64,000 bases of DNA from Hybos culiciformis (lineage: Eukaryota > Arthropoda > Insecta > Diptera > Hybotidae): assembly GCA_964007475.1 (NCBI GenBank), contig OZ023273.1, forward strand, positions 126,155,812-126,219,811, written 5' to 3'. A program made the position numbers and the translations under genes. Shown in pieces: positions 39,623 through 53,893 of the stretch. A model generated the notes under the pieces. That model was given only the letters and a program-made list of their open reading frames with translations, made no database searches and was not told the origin of the DNA. The first letter of the stretch is position 1; each line of letters begins with the position of its first letter.

Positions 39623-42600
39623 GCAACATTATTATACATAAAACATAAGTGATTGATAATGCAGCTGTGGTTATAAAAATTGATTATGAAAATTGAAAAA
39701 TATAATAATTAATAAAAAAAAAAATTGCAATTCCAATCAACTTTTAGATTCTTTTTATCAAGATTAAAAAAAAACTAAACTTTTATTGGTCACCATTAGA
39801 CAAGTATAAAATAAAAAAAATCAAAGATAAAAGTTTTATTATATTTTTTTTTAAAGTTTTCTAAGTAATCATCATCAGTCTGTGAAGTTTTTTTTTTTTT
39901 TTTGCCTCTCATTTTCACTTAAAATCGTTAAAAATACTTTCAATATAAATAATATGTAGTTTTTATGTTGCAAAAAATGTAAAAGAAAAGAAATGGTTTA
40001 AAATTTTTTTTTCCATATATATAAAGAAGAAATATAATCTGTCTTGACAAGTCTGACTATATATAATGTAGATATATGTAATTTTCTTTTATTATTTTTA
40101 TTTTAAAAAATGTAATGTTATATTTTTCTAAGAGGGTTGAATGTTTGTTATATTCGTATATATATATGTAATATTGTGTATTTATAGAGAGTAAGTATTT
40201 TTATTTTGTTTTTTTTTTTTTTGTTTAAACGCTGGGGATTAACGTCTGGGTGTTATGGAAAATTTACCATATTATTGTTTTGATGAACGTATATGCAAAA
40301 TGCATAGAAAATTGTTGAAATGAAAATAAAAAAAGTTCGAGTGATGTACAATGTACATTTTTACAATAGTGCCATTTGCATATTTTTATTTTAACACCTT
40401 CGTATAAGCAGCAATAGAACATTTTTTAATAGAGAAACTGATTTTTAAATAAATTTTCATTTTTTTGGATTAAAATTATTAATAAATTGGGGATTTTTGA
40501 TAAATTTTATACATAAATTTGTTTTTTTTTTTTTTTTTTGGTATTCATTTATTCATTTTAGGATATATTAACATTGACATTTGCATGACTTGATAATTTT
40601 TGTATATAATCAAGACATATTTTGAAAAATGGGTACCAATTTTTTACATTATTAACTTATAAATTTAAATTAAATTTATAGTCACAAACAAGAACTGTTT
40701 AAAAATTAAACTAAAAGAACTTTAAAAAAGATGGAAATTGTTTTATGGCGAGATTCCATTGATCTCATGATCTAGTGGCTTCTTTTTTTTTGTATTATAA
40801 GTATAGGTAGTCACAAAAAAAATGTTTTCATAAGTATTTTCACCATAATAAATATTATTTTTGAACCGAGTCGAACTTAACAAAATTCCAGTCAGTACGT
40901 CCTAAATTCATAAAAACATAAACCATCTGCTGTGTATATATAATTTTTTTCCAGTAACTAATTAAATAAATTCAGCTGTCATTGTCAAAGAATTTTTTTT
41001 TCTATTCTGTACTGTACTACACTTGTGCTCTTCTTCTTATCTATACCATAAAATTTGCATCTATAAATTTAATTTAATATCAAATTTTCTTTTTTATATT
41101 TTGTATATGTAAGAAACATTTTTTTTTTTAATTTTTCTTATTGATTTTCATTTTATTAAAGCGCACCTCTAAGTTTTGATCAACTAAAATATTTTTCTTC
41201 ATTATATTTTATTTTCTATTCCCATGTTTTTCAATCCATGTTATTTTATAATGGCAATAAAAAATACATTGTGTCTTTACATATTATTTTAGATAGAAAC
41301 ATTGGTAAAAAAAAAAATATCTGGAACACATTAATTAATAAATTTTGAAATTCATTGGGACAATAGAGAAATAGGTGTCTTTTCGATTGGTTATAGTTAA
41401 AAAGAAAAAAAAAAATTAATCAGGAATTGGGAACATTTAAAAAGGGGAGTGTTATTTTTATTGATATGATTAATAAAAAAAAATAAAAAATTGGAAAAAA
41501 TTGTATTATCGTTTGACTTTCTGAAATGGGTTAACGGTCAAGCAAAATACAACCTGGGTAGGACAAGAATTTAAACATTAGATATTTATTTATATATAAA
41601 TAATAATTTTATTATTATTTATTGAAAAAAATATTATCACCACAGACTTGAAGACTATTTTGTAAATTTCCCATTGCGTTGAGTAGATGGTAGACTCTTT
41701 GAAACTATAATTTTTATCAGAAAACTCAAATTAATATTTGGGAAATCAAATTTGCAAAAGCTAAGTTTGAATCAACTATTTCATTTCATTACAATTATAA
41801 AATTGGGAAAACCAAGTAAAATGTACCCTTTTATATTCATTTTATTTGCTTTTTCCTTAGAACTATGGCTTGAAAACCATCTCAAGAACCAAAGGTTATT
41901 CTATGGTTTTAAGTATATTTAACGTTATAGCGAACTTATCTCACACAACCAACTCAAAAAAAACATTTTTATTGTTAGACATTGTATTTTCTCATATATG
42001 AAAATAAATTTAACAAAATCTTACAAAACAATCTAAAATTTATAAAAACATCATTATGTTGATTTAAAATACTGAACAATGTTCAAATTTACTACAATAT
42101 TTTACTAATTCTACATTGTAAGTAAAATATTTTTATTATTTTTTTTTAAGTTAGCAACGAATCCATGAACAACATTTCAACATATTTTTGTTACAAAAAA
42201 GTCTTCAATAAAATCATCGTCCTTGAATATTCCAAAAATTCTTATTTTAAACTATTATTTTAAATTTCCTTATTACATACTATAGCAAAAAAAACAAAAA
42301 AAAAAAAAACAATTTACTCCCTAATATTTATTTTAACTTTATATCAGACATTTCTTTTAAAAATATATTTGCGCAGACAATGTTTATGATATAAGTACCA
42401 GAGATAGCTATCTGGGTAGTATGGTTGCAAAACCCCTTCTATATATCCACCACGAATTTAACATGATATTAATATATTTCATTTTTTATTTTATTTATTT
42501 ATTGTCAAGTAAGAGCTTTCCTTTTTTTTTTATATAGTAGATATATATATTTTTTTTAGCTTCATAATAATTCGTGTGTTCACAACCACTCAAATATTTT

Positions 42601-45154
42601 TCATAATAGTATTTACGTAATTCCCCTAATCCTGGTAAAAAACAAAATAAAAATAAAATAAGGGAATCAAAAGCTTAAATAAAATTTTAAAATAAAGCTT
42701 TTCCATTTGATTTTTCTTTCAACTTTCAAAAAACAAATACTACATTTTATTACAATAAATATATACTTTTTTAAGGAGCATAAAAGTATTTTGCAGGAGC
42801 ATAAAGTTGAATATATAATACTTCAATAATAATAAATGGAATATTACACAGTATTTAATTTTAATTTTATTTCATTTGGTATCAAAATTAAAATTTTTCT
42901 TTTGAAAAATTAAATTATTTTTAAAGAATCAGCCATCCGCAGAGCCTTAAAGAGGCAAAAGATGATCTGAAATTCATCTGAAGTAGAACAAATCAATGAC
43001 TTAATTAATTCATTCACAACTCATTGAAAACCCGAACTGGAGAAAGATTAAATAAAATAATTAAAAAAATAAGGGCTGAAAAAGTCTTCATAAGCTGGGA
43101 AAAGTATTCTACATTTTTTATGGTTGGAATTCAAGCATAGGAATAAGTTGAAACTATTGAAACAAATTATAGAATATTAATTTCAATTAATTTATATTCG
43201 AACAGTATTAGAAGTATATATACCCCATATGAAAATTTATATAAGATAGAATTAGAACAAAATGCATTAATTTCGTTTTACCTAACGTACTGAAATTGGC
43301 TATTTTAATAAATACTTATCTTGTATCTTGTATCTTGTATTTTGTAATATCTAACATAAATGTTTTTTAAGTTGCTATTATTGTGAATAAAAAAAAAAGT
43401 TTAAATAGAAGATACGCAGAACTTTTTGATGCAGTTTAGTTTACGAATACTTAAAATTAATTTAATTCTCTTTGACTTTAACATTCAGTATGTATATTTA
43501 AAAATCACACAATTATTATGACGAATATTAAAAACTTATACAAAAAGGATCTTAACAAAATTCATATCATTTTATGATGAGAAAAAAAATTTCTAATCTT
43601 AACTAAAATCTTTTATAAAAACAAAGAAACTTGAAATTTTCAGCATAGAATGTTGATAAAAATTTTGAATACATAATACGAAATATTTTTTTATAAGTAG
43701 GTACATAAGTATGTACATAATTTTTTTTTTTTTTTATAAAATTCAATTATGCGGATACTGCTTGTGTTAAAAAAAAAAACGAAAAAAGGAAATGTTGAAG
43801 AAAATATGTGCAATGAAAATATAATTTCAACTGCAGATTAATTTAGTTTTGGTTATTTTTTTTGTTTTTTTTTTTTGTAAATTCAAATCATTATTTTTGC
43901 GTTAGCAATTACTTTTATTTATCTTTAATAAAATATATTTATATAAATGTAAGTGTATTAAAAAAAAAACAATTTGTTTTGCACTTTTTAATTTTACAGC
44001 ATATTTAAATTGTATTTTATAGAAGATTTCTCTTTTTTTTTATAATAATTTTCTGTTTATTCAACATGTTCTCTAGATCTGTTTATCTTTTATTATAAAT
44101 AACAAAAAAAAAAAAATTACGTGCACATCATTATCTATATACCCTTTTTTATGAATTAAGTATGTTTGAATAATCTTGAATAATATGTATATTATGTACA
44201 ATATGAACCTTGTCATGAAAGAAAAAGAATTAAAAAATAAAAATTGCTTAATATGTATATTTATGGAAGAATTTTAGCCTCGTTTTTGGCCCTGTTATAT
44301 TTCCTTTCTAGTAAAAACTATGAAGCTAAATAATCATTAAACAAATATGTCACACACCGAAATTTATTGCCTTAATACAAAATGAAGATAGTTATGAAGA
44401 TTAAGGAATAATTAATAAAGTAATAAATTAACAACAGTGACATAGGCAAACATAATATTGCATGCACATTTTAAATTAATATGATATTAATCATTAACAC
44501 GCTAATTTTTTTGCATTTTAAAGAATTATTTCAATATTAAAATTAGTTCATAATGATCCTAGTTAGTAAGTGTGTAAACTAATTGGTATTTCAAAAAACA
44601 TTAACACCAATAATATGTATACATGTGTACTATACGTTCTACACCCAAGAAATTTGTCGATTGACAATCCTCTAAACTCTAGAATCAACAATATACATGA
44701 TATTCGATTTCTACAGTATGTATTACAATACTGCTATCATATTTCGATGCTGAAAATTTAATAAAGGAGCATTTAGTTCAAAAACTTATTATTATGATAT
44801 GGCAAAATGAATTTATTTTAGCACTGACTAAAAGATTAAAAGTAAAGTGTATTTTTTAAAATGATTGCACGAAAGTTATTAATTCTCATTTATAAAAAAA
44901 ATAAAATGTTGGAATATAAAAATTTTTATAAAAATTAAATTTTTGAGATAAAAAAAAAAATCAAATATAAATGCATGTCTTCACTTTTTATAATTACAGA
45001 TTTTAATTTGATTCGGCATAGCGTTTTTTCAATGAATAACTTAATTTGGTTAAATAAGCTAATTTAAAATTGGCGTTTTCATAATCATACATAATGTATA
45101 AATCAGTAGTTTTCAATTCTCTACCTTTCGCATTTTCATTTCTAAAAATATATA

Positions 45155-45391
45155 CTTAATAAAACCATAGATTAAGAATACAGAAAGATTTATAGCTTCA
45201 TACAACATTTTTCAGTCATTTTTGGTATTTTTATGTGAAGGTGTTAGTAAAACTAAATAAAATTCTTTTCATATATTGATAATTATCACTATTTTATTTT
45301 GTTTTACTAACACATTCACATAAAAATACAAAAAATAATGTTGTATGAAGCTAACAATCTATGTGTATTCTTAATCTATGATAAAACTTAG
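45155..45391. repeat. Large near-perfect inverted repeat, 27-nt loop
   Basis: The left arm (about 45155-45263) and right arm (45291-45391) are reverse complements over roughly 100 bp, separated by 27 nt (45264-45290). Shared blocks include CATAGATTAAGAATAC, TAGCTTCATACAACATT, GTATTTTTATGTGAA and GTGTTAGTAAAAC. The left arm has about 8 extra bases (CAGTCATT). It lies in CadN intron 1, so transcription in either direction would give a long hairpin. Candidates are a foldback MITE or a hairpin-RNA locus; clear target-site duplications were not found. Confidence 0.85.
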
Positions 45392-48300
45392 GTAAATTGT
45401 GATAAATATTTTAAACTGCAAGCTTTTAATTTAATTTAGATATAAGTTTAGTTACTAATATTGCCTAACCATCAAATTTATTATTTTAATATTTTATTTT
45501 TAAGTTTTAAAGTATTAATTTTTTTTTTATTTTTAATTTTAGTTTTTGATCAAAATGTTGTGGGTCGAAACTTGAAAAAGGTTTAGAAAATCTGATGTAA
45601 AATACATACATTTTTATCTCTTTATAAAAAAAATTTAAAAATAAATTAAAATTATAAGTAACGTTTGAAAGATACGGAAAAAATATTACTAAGTATCCTT
45701 ATTTTTTGGCAGAAGATTACTGTATAACCAAATTTCCAATATAAATTCTGATCCAAATCGAGCTATACGGACACAATTGCATAAGTAGATTGTGTATTTA
45801 ATATTAGACTAAAAAGTAAAATAATATTGTACTCAGCGGAAAGATTATAAAAACCAATGCTCTTTAAATCTTGAATAAGGCTGTTAACTTAAAAATGCTT
45901 CGTTTCGTAATTATAGATTATTTCGAGTATCTGGGAAAGCATTTGCACAATCATCAGTTAAAAATGAAATCATTTAACCTGTAAGTTTTGTGCAAGATAA
46001 TTTTCACTTTGCAATGATGTAAAAACAGAAAAAAACAAAATAATAAAATATAAATAAAAAAAGAAAGGTTTTGTTTGTTTCACCTTTAAATCAATTATTA
46101 AAGATTAAATGTTGTACTGCTCACTTTAAAATTCTGTAAAGATGAAAATAATAAAACCTCCTTTCTTTCTTAATTCAATCGTGTATGAGATTTATCAGAA
46201 TTGTAATTTTTAGCTTATCATTTTTACACGTATTTTTTATACATATATATTTTTTTGTTATGAACTTTAAACGTCGCGTCGTGATTATACCATCGACATA
46301 CATAAGTTTATAATAGTCTTATTTTTTTCATTTCTCATCAATGTTTTACAATTCACTCGTAATATTGAATTGAAAGAAAATTGTATTTATTTAACAATAA
46401 TCTTATCTTCTAGTCCTGACTATACAAGTATAAAATAATAACCTTTTCGCAAAAACCAAAATTTCAAAATTTTATCCGTGAAATTTAACAAATTACTGTC
46501 GATCATAGAAATCTAATGTAATTTTTATTATCCTTTCCATTCTAGTGAAAATAGAAACGGGCATTATTTTATTGAATTCCATGATGATATAATTTGAGAT
46601 TAGGGTTTTGTTCGGTAGGTTTCTACAATCGATCGTAGTCCATTTTCACCCTCAAGTTTGTTTTATTATGAGATAATAAGTATATATCAAGGGTATTAAA
46701 GTTGATATTTTAGTATTGTAAAAAATATGAATGGCAAGTAACAAAATTTTTTATCATTAAAAATGAAAAACGTGTTCGAAATTTTTAATCTGCTCAAGAA
46801 TAAACTATGTATGTTATATAAAAATTATTATATAAATTTGTTATTTAAAGCCAACAGGAAAATTATTAAGAGAATTCAAAATGTTTAAGACTTTAAGAGT
46901 AGGATTAGAGAAGGGTTAGAGAGAGATATATATTTAATGGCAATGGTATAGCAAAATTAATTCAACGGAATTGTACCGAGTATAAAAATAACATATAGCA
47001 CCTTTCCACTTGAAATCACTTGAAGTTCAAATAATATAATTTTTGAAAGGTATAAGCAATTCATGATTACAATTGAAAAAAAGAAAAAAAAAAAAAACAA
47101 GAACTAAAATTGATTGAATTTTGTTTTTTTTTTTATTCATTTTTGGAAGTAAATAATAATATAAAAAAGTAATAATAATACAAAATTTTAATATCATAAA
47201 TACATAAAAAAAAAATACAAATTCAATATAATTTTATTATTTTTCTCTATATATTTATCAATAAGTATCCTATAGAATTTATATGGAAGAGTATTAAATA
47301 AATAAATAATTTCTGCATCGGACGTCGTACTAAGAAAAACTTGATGCTATACGGATAGAAGATTACAAGAATTAATATTTCATCAGCTGAAACTTATAAA
47401 ATGAATATCGTTAGTTAACGAGCAGAACTGACATTTCTTTCATCAAAATGCCAACTTTATGCTGGCAAAACCTTATTTTTTTGCCTTGTACTTATCGTAG
47501 TTTAAAATGTTTCGCATCTTGCAAGAAAAATTTATATAAAGTCACTATTATAAACAAAAATATAAATTATATGCTGCTACAACAAATATTGGAAAAAAAA
47601 GAAACATTAAAATTGGTATCAACATACATTCTTTATTAGCCCATATAATTCATATTTATACGATCGTATATTTATACTATTTATATTGATCTTCCAGTTT
47701 AAAAAAATTCAAAACATAAGAAAAAATAATGCAAACAATCAACATATTTTTCCCGTCTGTTAATCATATTGTTTGGATTTGAAAAATTTTATGGTACATC
47801 AACATTCAACACAAAATTAGATAATTTTAAATGAAAAAAATATAAAAAGAATACAAAAATAAACGAATTTTTTGTTTTCTCATACAATTAAATAAGATCT
47901 TTTTTTTTCTTTAATTTTATATATTTTTTTTAAATTGTACTTGGTTTGTTTTTGAATTCTTTTATATATTTACATTACATATTTTTTTATTATTTTTGTT
48001 TCATATAATATTTTCTTGTAATCTAAATTTGGTATATTAAATTTTATTCAAGGCCACTTTAAGAGACCAAAATATAACATTATTTAACATAAACAATCGA
48101 TAAAAGAGGATTAAATTCAATTTAGATAAATGAAAAAATAAAAAGAAGAAAATTAAGAAAAAATATCTATCTCAATGATAAAATGAAAAATTGATGATAA
48201 TAAAACTAAAGATGATGCACCAATAAGATGAAATTTACATTTTAATGAATCTTTTAATTGCATTTTAGTTTGTTTAAGAAAATAAAAAGTTCCATTTTAT

Positions 48301-51300
48301 TATAAGTTGTATAGGAATTAATTCAATAAATTTTTAGATTTATATTGAAAGAGATAAGTAAATTTTTAAAAATATTTTATATTTATTCCTTTTAGAATTA
48401 TGAAACTCTTGAGAACTTGTTTATTTAAGCCGCTTAATGTTAAATTTTTTTCCCAGTGTTTACGGAATTTTTAATTAAGTACTTTCGATTTTGTACAATT
48501 ATCTCACTTTTCATTCAAAATTTTCAGGAATTAGTACGCAAAGGTGTAACTGTAGATATATTTTTGTCTCGTAAAATTTTAGTTTCAAATTTATATTAGA
48601 TTACAGCACAGAAGAGAAAGTTACTTCGTCATTTGTTATACAACATGTATAGCTTCAATATTTTAATTTCATAATATTCTATCGTTAATTTTTTTTTATT
48701 GAAGTTTTATAATTTTATTTTTATGTTGTCATAATAAAACAGAAAAGATTATTATGCTTTTATATTCGAATTAACTTTTTTTCCAATAACACAATATATA
48801 GGTACTTAACACTAAACTTTGTTAAATTAACATTGACGACTAAATAATAAAATCATAATGGAAAATGGAAAAGTAATTGCATAAATGAGAAAGCTTTGGA
48901 TTTTAATAATAATAATTGTGGTGTCCATTCAATCATTAAAATTCAACGACCCGGCATTTTTTTGAAAACGTTATAATTTTTGTATCTTCGAAAAAACTAC
49001 TATTAGTCAGTTTGATTTCTGTAAAGAAGAAAATTAGTTTCCTCAATTTGGAATATTTTGTTTCAGCATATTTCATGAATTTTTTCAGAAAATGACTGGT
49101 TAGATTACACTTTAGAAACTTTCCATAGGTTGATTTCCTGTTGTAAATTTTTCACTTATATATAGTGAAAAGTTTTGTATGTTATCCAGTTAGTATAGTA
49201 AATACTAGTTTATTTTTACAGAAAAATTAATTTATTTTTTGTAAGTATTCTTTGAAATTTTAAAACTTTATTAGATTTCCGACTTGCAGTTTATTGAGTA
49301 TGTTTAAGTTAGTTTAATAATGTAGGTATATGTACGCATAATGATATTATTTAACGAGACTATTTAGCATCACAACATATTACTTATAGTTTAATTAAGG
49401 TAATAAAACAAAATCAAAATAATAAAAACAAAATAATACTTTTTCGTATAGGTATGTTGTTTTCAGAATTCATTTGTTAACTTTCGAAAAATTTATAGAA
49501 TTATGATATTTCTTAATTTATTTTTTTTTTTTCTAATTTCTTAATTAATGAATACCTATTTATAATCATCCAGCCTAGATGTACTGTTAATAATAATTCC
49601 TATAAAGTACTTAATTTTTACAATATGAATAATTTTTGTATAATTAATGAAAAATTGGCTTTTATTGGGACTGTTGACCTTTGAATATTTTTTTTTTATC
49701 TGAAATTATATTTTCTATTTTGTCTCTATAAGTTTACAATTTTATTATAATTTTTTTTTAAAATAAAATTTTAAATATTTTATATAAGAATTAAAATTCT
49801 AAAATATACAAATGACCGCAAAAATAATTTTTTTTTACATGCAGCCTTAATTGATTTAATTAGTTTAGTGCAGAAGGGTCAAAGAGTTTATTAGACTTTT
49901 ATTAATTCCTCCCTACAATGCAATTTCAGCATTAAATAAACATATATAACTATTATGTATACAACATATAAGTATGTAATTTTTATTTTATTTTTTTAAA
50001 TAAGATAATCTTTTATTTCACATCTTTGATATAATTTGGAGCAATATTTTTTATTGCATATTTTTTTAAATAAATAAATTTAGATTGCAAATTTTTGCTT
50101 AAAAAATCATTCCATTATGATGCACAGAAAATGCTTAAAAAAAAGATTTTTTTTTTTAAACCAATTAAAAACAAATGTACTTTTAAGAAGAAATATAAAT
50201 ATATGTGAATGTGGAATATTTTTAGAAACCAACGCTCAAGTACATAAAAAATTGAAAAAAAAAAATTTATAGATGGTTAAGACTAACTTGAATCTTTAGA
50301 ATTGATTTATATAGGCACATATACACATTATCATATAATTCATATGAATACTAAAGATAAGACATAAAATTTATTTGAATCTTTAATGCGGAAACAAATG
50401 TATCTATATAAGATACTTATTCTCATCACCTTCGAAAGTACCAAAAATCTTCGTTGATAGTGCAGGGTAAAAATGCAAAAATCAAAAACACTTAAATTTT
50501 ATTCTCAAACCCTATAAGTGAAAATTCCGAAATATTAATGTTATATTCAAATTTCGAAATTTAACATTGTCAAACCCAATTCTTTAAATTTAAACTTTTT
50601 TTTTCCCAAATAATTAATAAAAATCAAAAATTGTTCATCAAAGAATTTTTAAAATACGAAATAAATTCTCCAAAAAATCAACACCAGACAATTAATTTTT
50701 ATTTTATTTCTGTGCGGTTGAGAATTCACAACCTATAAAAATATTTTCATTTCTTTAGAAGTAGAAGAATTGGTTAAAAAAAAAATTAAAAGATGAATGT
50801 TTTCTAAAATAAGAAGACATTAACATCTGGGATAAATGTTTTTTGAAATTGAGAAAAAAAAAAACAGAAAAAAGGAAAATGAATCTAAATATAAAGATTT
50901 TGTTTTTATTTTCAAAATTGATTTCATATGCATACACTTTGCATTCCGTTAAAAATTAAACAAACAGAAAATAAAAAAAAATAAACTTATTTCTTTTTTT
51001 GGAACTTATGAACGGAAGTACAGATTCCCTATTCTTTGAACGATTGTTTGGGGTTTGCATATTTTTTTTGTTTTTTTTTTTTGTAAAATTCTGAAGCAGT
51101 TCATATCATACTTATGAAATCATAATTTTTAATAAATTAATCAATATATTATAAATTATAACATTGTTTTTAGACATATATTTTTTCCCTAAATTTTTAT
51201 GTTTTTTATGCTGCACTAAATCTTTTTTTTATATAGCTAATATTTAATTTTTGATTCATCAAGTGGCTACACTTAATCTAAACAAATCAAAAAAAATAAA

Positions 51301-51636
51301 ATTATTTCAAAAATGGTAAACAAAAATTATTTTTAAATTAATTTAAAAGTGGTTTCGTTGAACTTTGAAGAGATCGTACATTGTAAAATTTTTTATACGA
51401 AAGCTAAAATTTCAAGAAAAAATTTAATTGATATTTATCTAATTTATTTAATTGGATAGTAAGAAAATGTTCTACCTGGCTTTTAGCCTCGGATTCTATG
51501 TCGGATAAGATAAGGAAAATCATATTTTAAATTTATTATAAGGTTAGATATTTTGTAAATCAAATGCGTTCAAATGACATTTCAAAAGAACTTTTCTCAA
51601 AAATTTAAAATTATACCAACATATAAATCAACTTAC

Positions 51637-53251
51637 CATGTTGTCCCAAATTAGTTATAATAACCCAAAAATCAATTGTTTTTTCTGGTCCTAATTCTTC
51701 GTAGTCCCACTTCTTTTTAACTCGAACAGCTCCATTAGGCTCAACTGTTACCCATGGATTTTCATCACGTATCTTAAAAGTTTCGCGATCTGTTTCTTTT
51801 TCCAATTGAAATACCGATTTTCCTTCGGTATCTCCATCGGCTTCAGTAAATTCGATACGCTTGGTTGGTCGTACAGCTCTAGTCACTCTCCTTTTGTCTC
51901 TGCGATGCGAATGTTGATTAACACTATCGTGATCTAAATGTTGCATTACAAATGCTAACGGTTCTGGCTCAATGAATTCAATTAATACCCGGGTTGGTTT
52001 AATGGAGCTCAAGCTTGGAATTCTTAAATCATGTGCTTCAACTTCGAGAAGAAGTTCTGTTTTTATAGGCTCTGCAGCTAACATTATTTCACCGGTTTGT
52101 GGTACAATAATAACCGTATTACTGGGTGATCTCAGTTTATAAGCAATTTTATCACCATCACCATCTTTTGCTTCCACTTTGCCCAGTATACTGAAACGTT
52201 TCCATGTAATTGTTGAGTTATTATCGAGATCAGATTGTTTTTCACCAGCTACACTAAATTTATATTCGTCATTTATAAAAATTGGACGATTATCATTTTC
52301 ATCCAAAATTGTAATTAAAATTTTAGAAATTGTTCGATCCAATTCATCTTCGTCTGAAGCTTGAATTGATAAATCATAAGTATATTTTGTTTCTCGATCG
52401 AGTGGTTTATTTGTTACAAGCCAAACACCACCGTTCATACCATTATTATGAATTAATATTGATTGTGAACGATGTTTATTATGACTGCTTTGTAATGCGA
52501 ATGCATGTTCATCATTTCCATCAATAATTGAGTATTTAATTTTCTTATTATTCCGATTCGAAAATGCTTGCAACAATGGAATACCACGAACTCTAGTGCC
52601 AGCCGGTTGATTTTCCCTCACCTCACCGGTAATATCAAGTATGGTGCCAGGAAATTTGAGCATATCATTGCGATGCATTACATACAATTGTAATTCATGT
52701 GTTTCAGTTGAATTAGGTGTCTCTTCGACAACAACCAAATTAATCGGTTGATTAATTAATGGAGAAATATCTGATGTTGTCATTAGGACACCATCTTCTA
52801 GCACTGTAAAATATTTGGAAAAACCAGTTTCCAATAAATGATAATTTTTTGAATAATTATCAATTGTTTTTGCTTCATTATTTTTTCTGTTGTGATTAAA
52901 ATTGTAACTACTGTTGTCGTTGGAACTTAATAATAACGGTACTGTGTGAATTTTTTTAATACTAAAACCAGGATATGTATCATGCGGAAGGACTAGAGAA
53001 CTATCACTTATTGGTGTTTTAGCATTTATTAATGGAATATTATTAGCCAATGACAATATAATGGCAATAGAAAATATTAAGTACAAACTATTAATTAAAT
53101 TAAATTTATTTATTAATAAATTATTTATATTATTTATTTTAATTAAATTTTTATTAATTTTATGGCCATTATTATTACTGTTGTTATTAATATTTTTATT
53201 AATTTTAAATGACGAAAGTCGTACACAACCGACTTTCGTTGAATCTATCAT
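51637..53251 (-). CDS. CadN: CadN exon 1: start codon, signal segment, prodomain, first cadherin repeats
   Basis: First coding exon of neuronal cadherin, a homophilic adhesion receptor of neurons. The ATG at 53251-53249 is the first after an in-frame stop; reading two codons further upstream would need a TTG start. It encodes residues 1-538 plus one base. Residues about 15-50 are Asn/Lys-rich, followed by a hydrophobic core at about 55-69 (signal segment) and a likely cleavage near 69 or 77. Blocks typical of CadN follow: LVLPHDTYPGFSI (about 86-98), SKYFTVLEDGV, RENQPAGTRV, the linker LDENDNRP (about 316-323), and a furin-type RDKR at 451-454 followed by RVTRAVRPTKRIEF, which I infer is the prodomain cleavage point. 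The donor is a perfect GTAAGT at 51636-51631, phase 1, joining to exon 2 as Gln-His-Ala-Gly. The Asn-rich leader is unusual compared with Drosophila CadN as I recall it. Identity is very secure. Confidence 0.95.
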
Positions 53252-53893
53252 CGTCAATAAATTTTTAATATTATAAAGTATAATAATTTATAATTAAAGA
53301 ATATTTATTTATTTTTTTTTATATATTTATAATAAAATAATTATAATTAACACTAACACTAAATTGAGAATAAATTTAAACTATACAATTAATATTAATA
53401 ATATTATTATATATATATTTTTTTTTCCTTTTTTTTTTTTTTAATTTAAATAAATGCGTCTTTTTTCATTTAAAATTTATATATTTTTTTTTTAAACCAC
53501 ATACAATATTCTTAATTCTATTTAAACAAATAAGATTTTATTTTTGTAAGATGCCTTTTTATGTGTAAATTTTCTTTAACTATATTTTCTTTTATTAGTA
53601 TAATTATTATTATTTTTATTAAACATTTATAATTTGAACACTATTTTGGTGTAAAATTCAAAAGACATTATTTATTATTATTAACTGCATTCAATTTATT
53701 TATTCGTCTCTCTTTATTAAATGATTGAGTTATTATCCATTATTGAGAACTATTGAATTCAACATTTTTGATGTTTTGTTGATGGAAATGAATTAATTAC
53801 GATGCGATTCAAACATTATGAATATCAGCTTATTTTGTTGGTTTATAATGAATGAATATTGTAAATTTTATTCTTCTTCTTTTGGTTCAGTGT
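53252..53893 (-). other. CadN: Probable 5' UTR part of the first coding exon
   Basis: Between the ATG and 53893 no longer coding frame continues. At 53895-53894 an AG follows a T-rich run (TTTATTTTTTTTATTTGCAG read on the minus strand), a good splice acceptor. If used, the coding exon carries about 640 nt of 5' UTR and at least one non-coding exon lies upstream. The alternative is a transcription start inside this interval. The call rests on the acceptor only. Confidence 0.4.

Larger units (their letters stand above)
37037..51636 (-). other. CadN: CadN intron 1 (14.6 kb)
   Basis: Bounded by donor GTAAGT at 51636 and acceptor CAG at 37037. It separates the signal and prodomain exon from the compact cluster of exons 2-6. 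No cadherin-like frame occurs inside it, and exon 1 and exon 2 join in frame without a missing piece. It holds the large inverted repeat 45155-45391, a possible retroelement relic near 39361-39410, a tandem duplication at 39578-39622, and a TCTTGTA heptamer array near 43319-43345. Two patches are less AT-biased (42930-43000 and 47310-47530), but neither gives a recognisable protein. Confidence 0.85.

Noticed and set aside
47448..47639. Plus-strand 63-codon frame in a less AT-biased patch of intron 1
   Set aside because: No domain, no splice context; composition drifts back to intron noise after about 25 residues.
51611..53257. Start at TTG 53257 and continuation to 51611
   Set aside because: The eukaryotic start is ATG at 53251, and the last residues after 51637 are read-through into the intron past a perfect GTAAGT donor.
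53061..53276. Plus-strand hydrophobic 71-codon frame
   Set aside because: Antisense shadow of the Asn-rich leader and signal segment of CadN exon 1.
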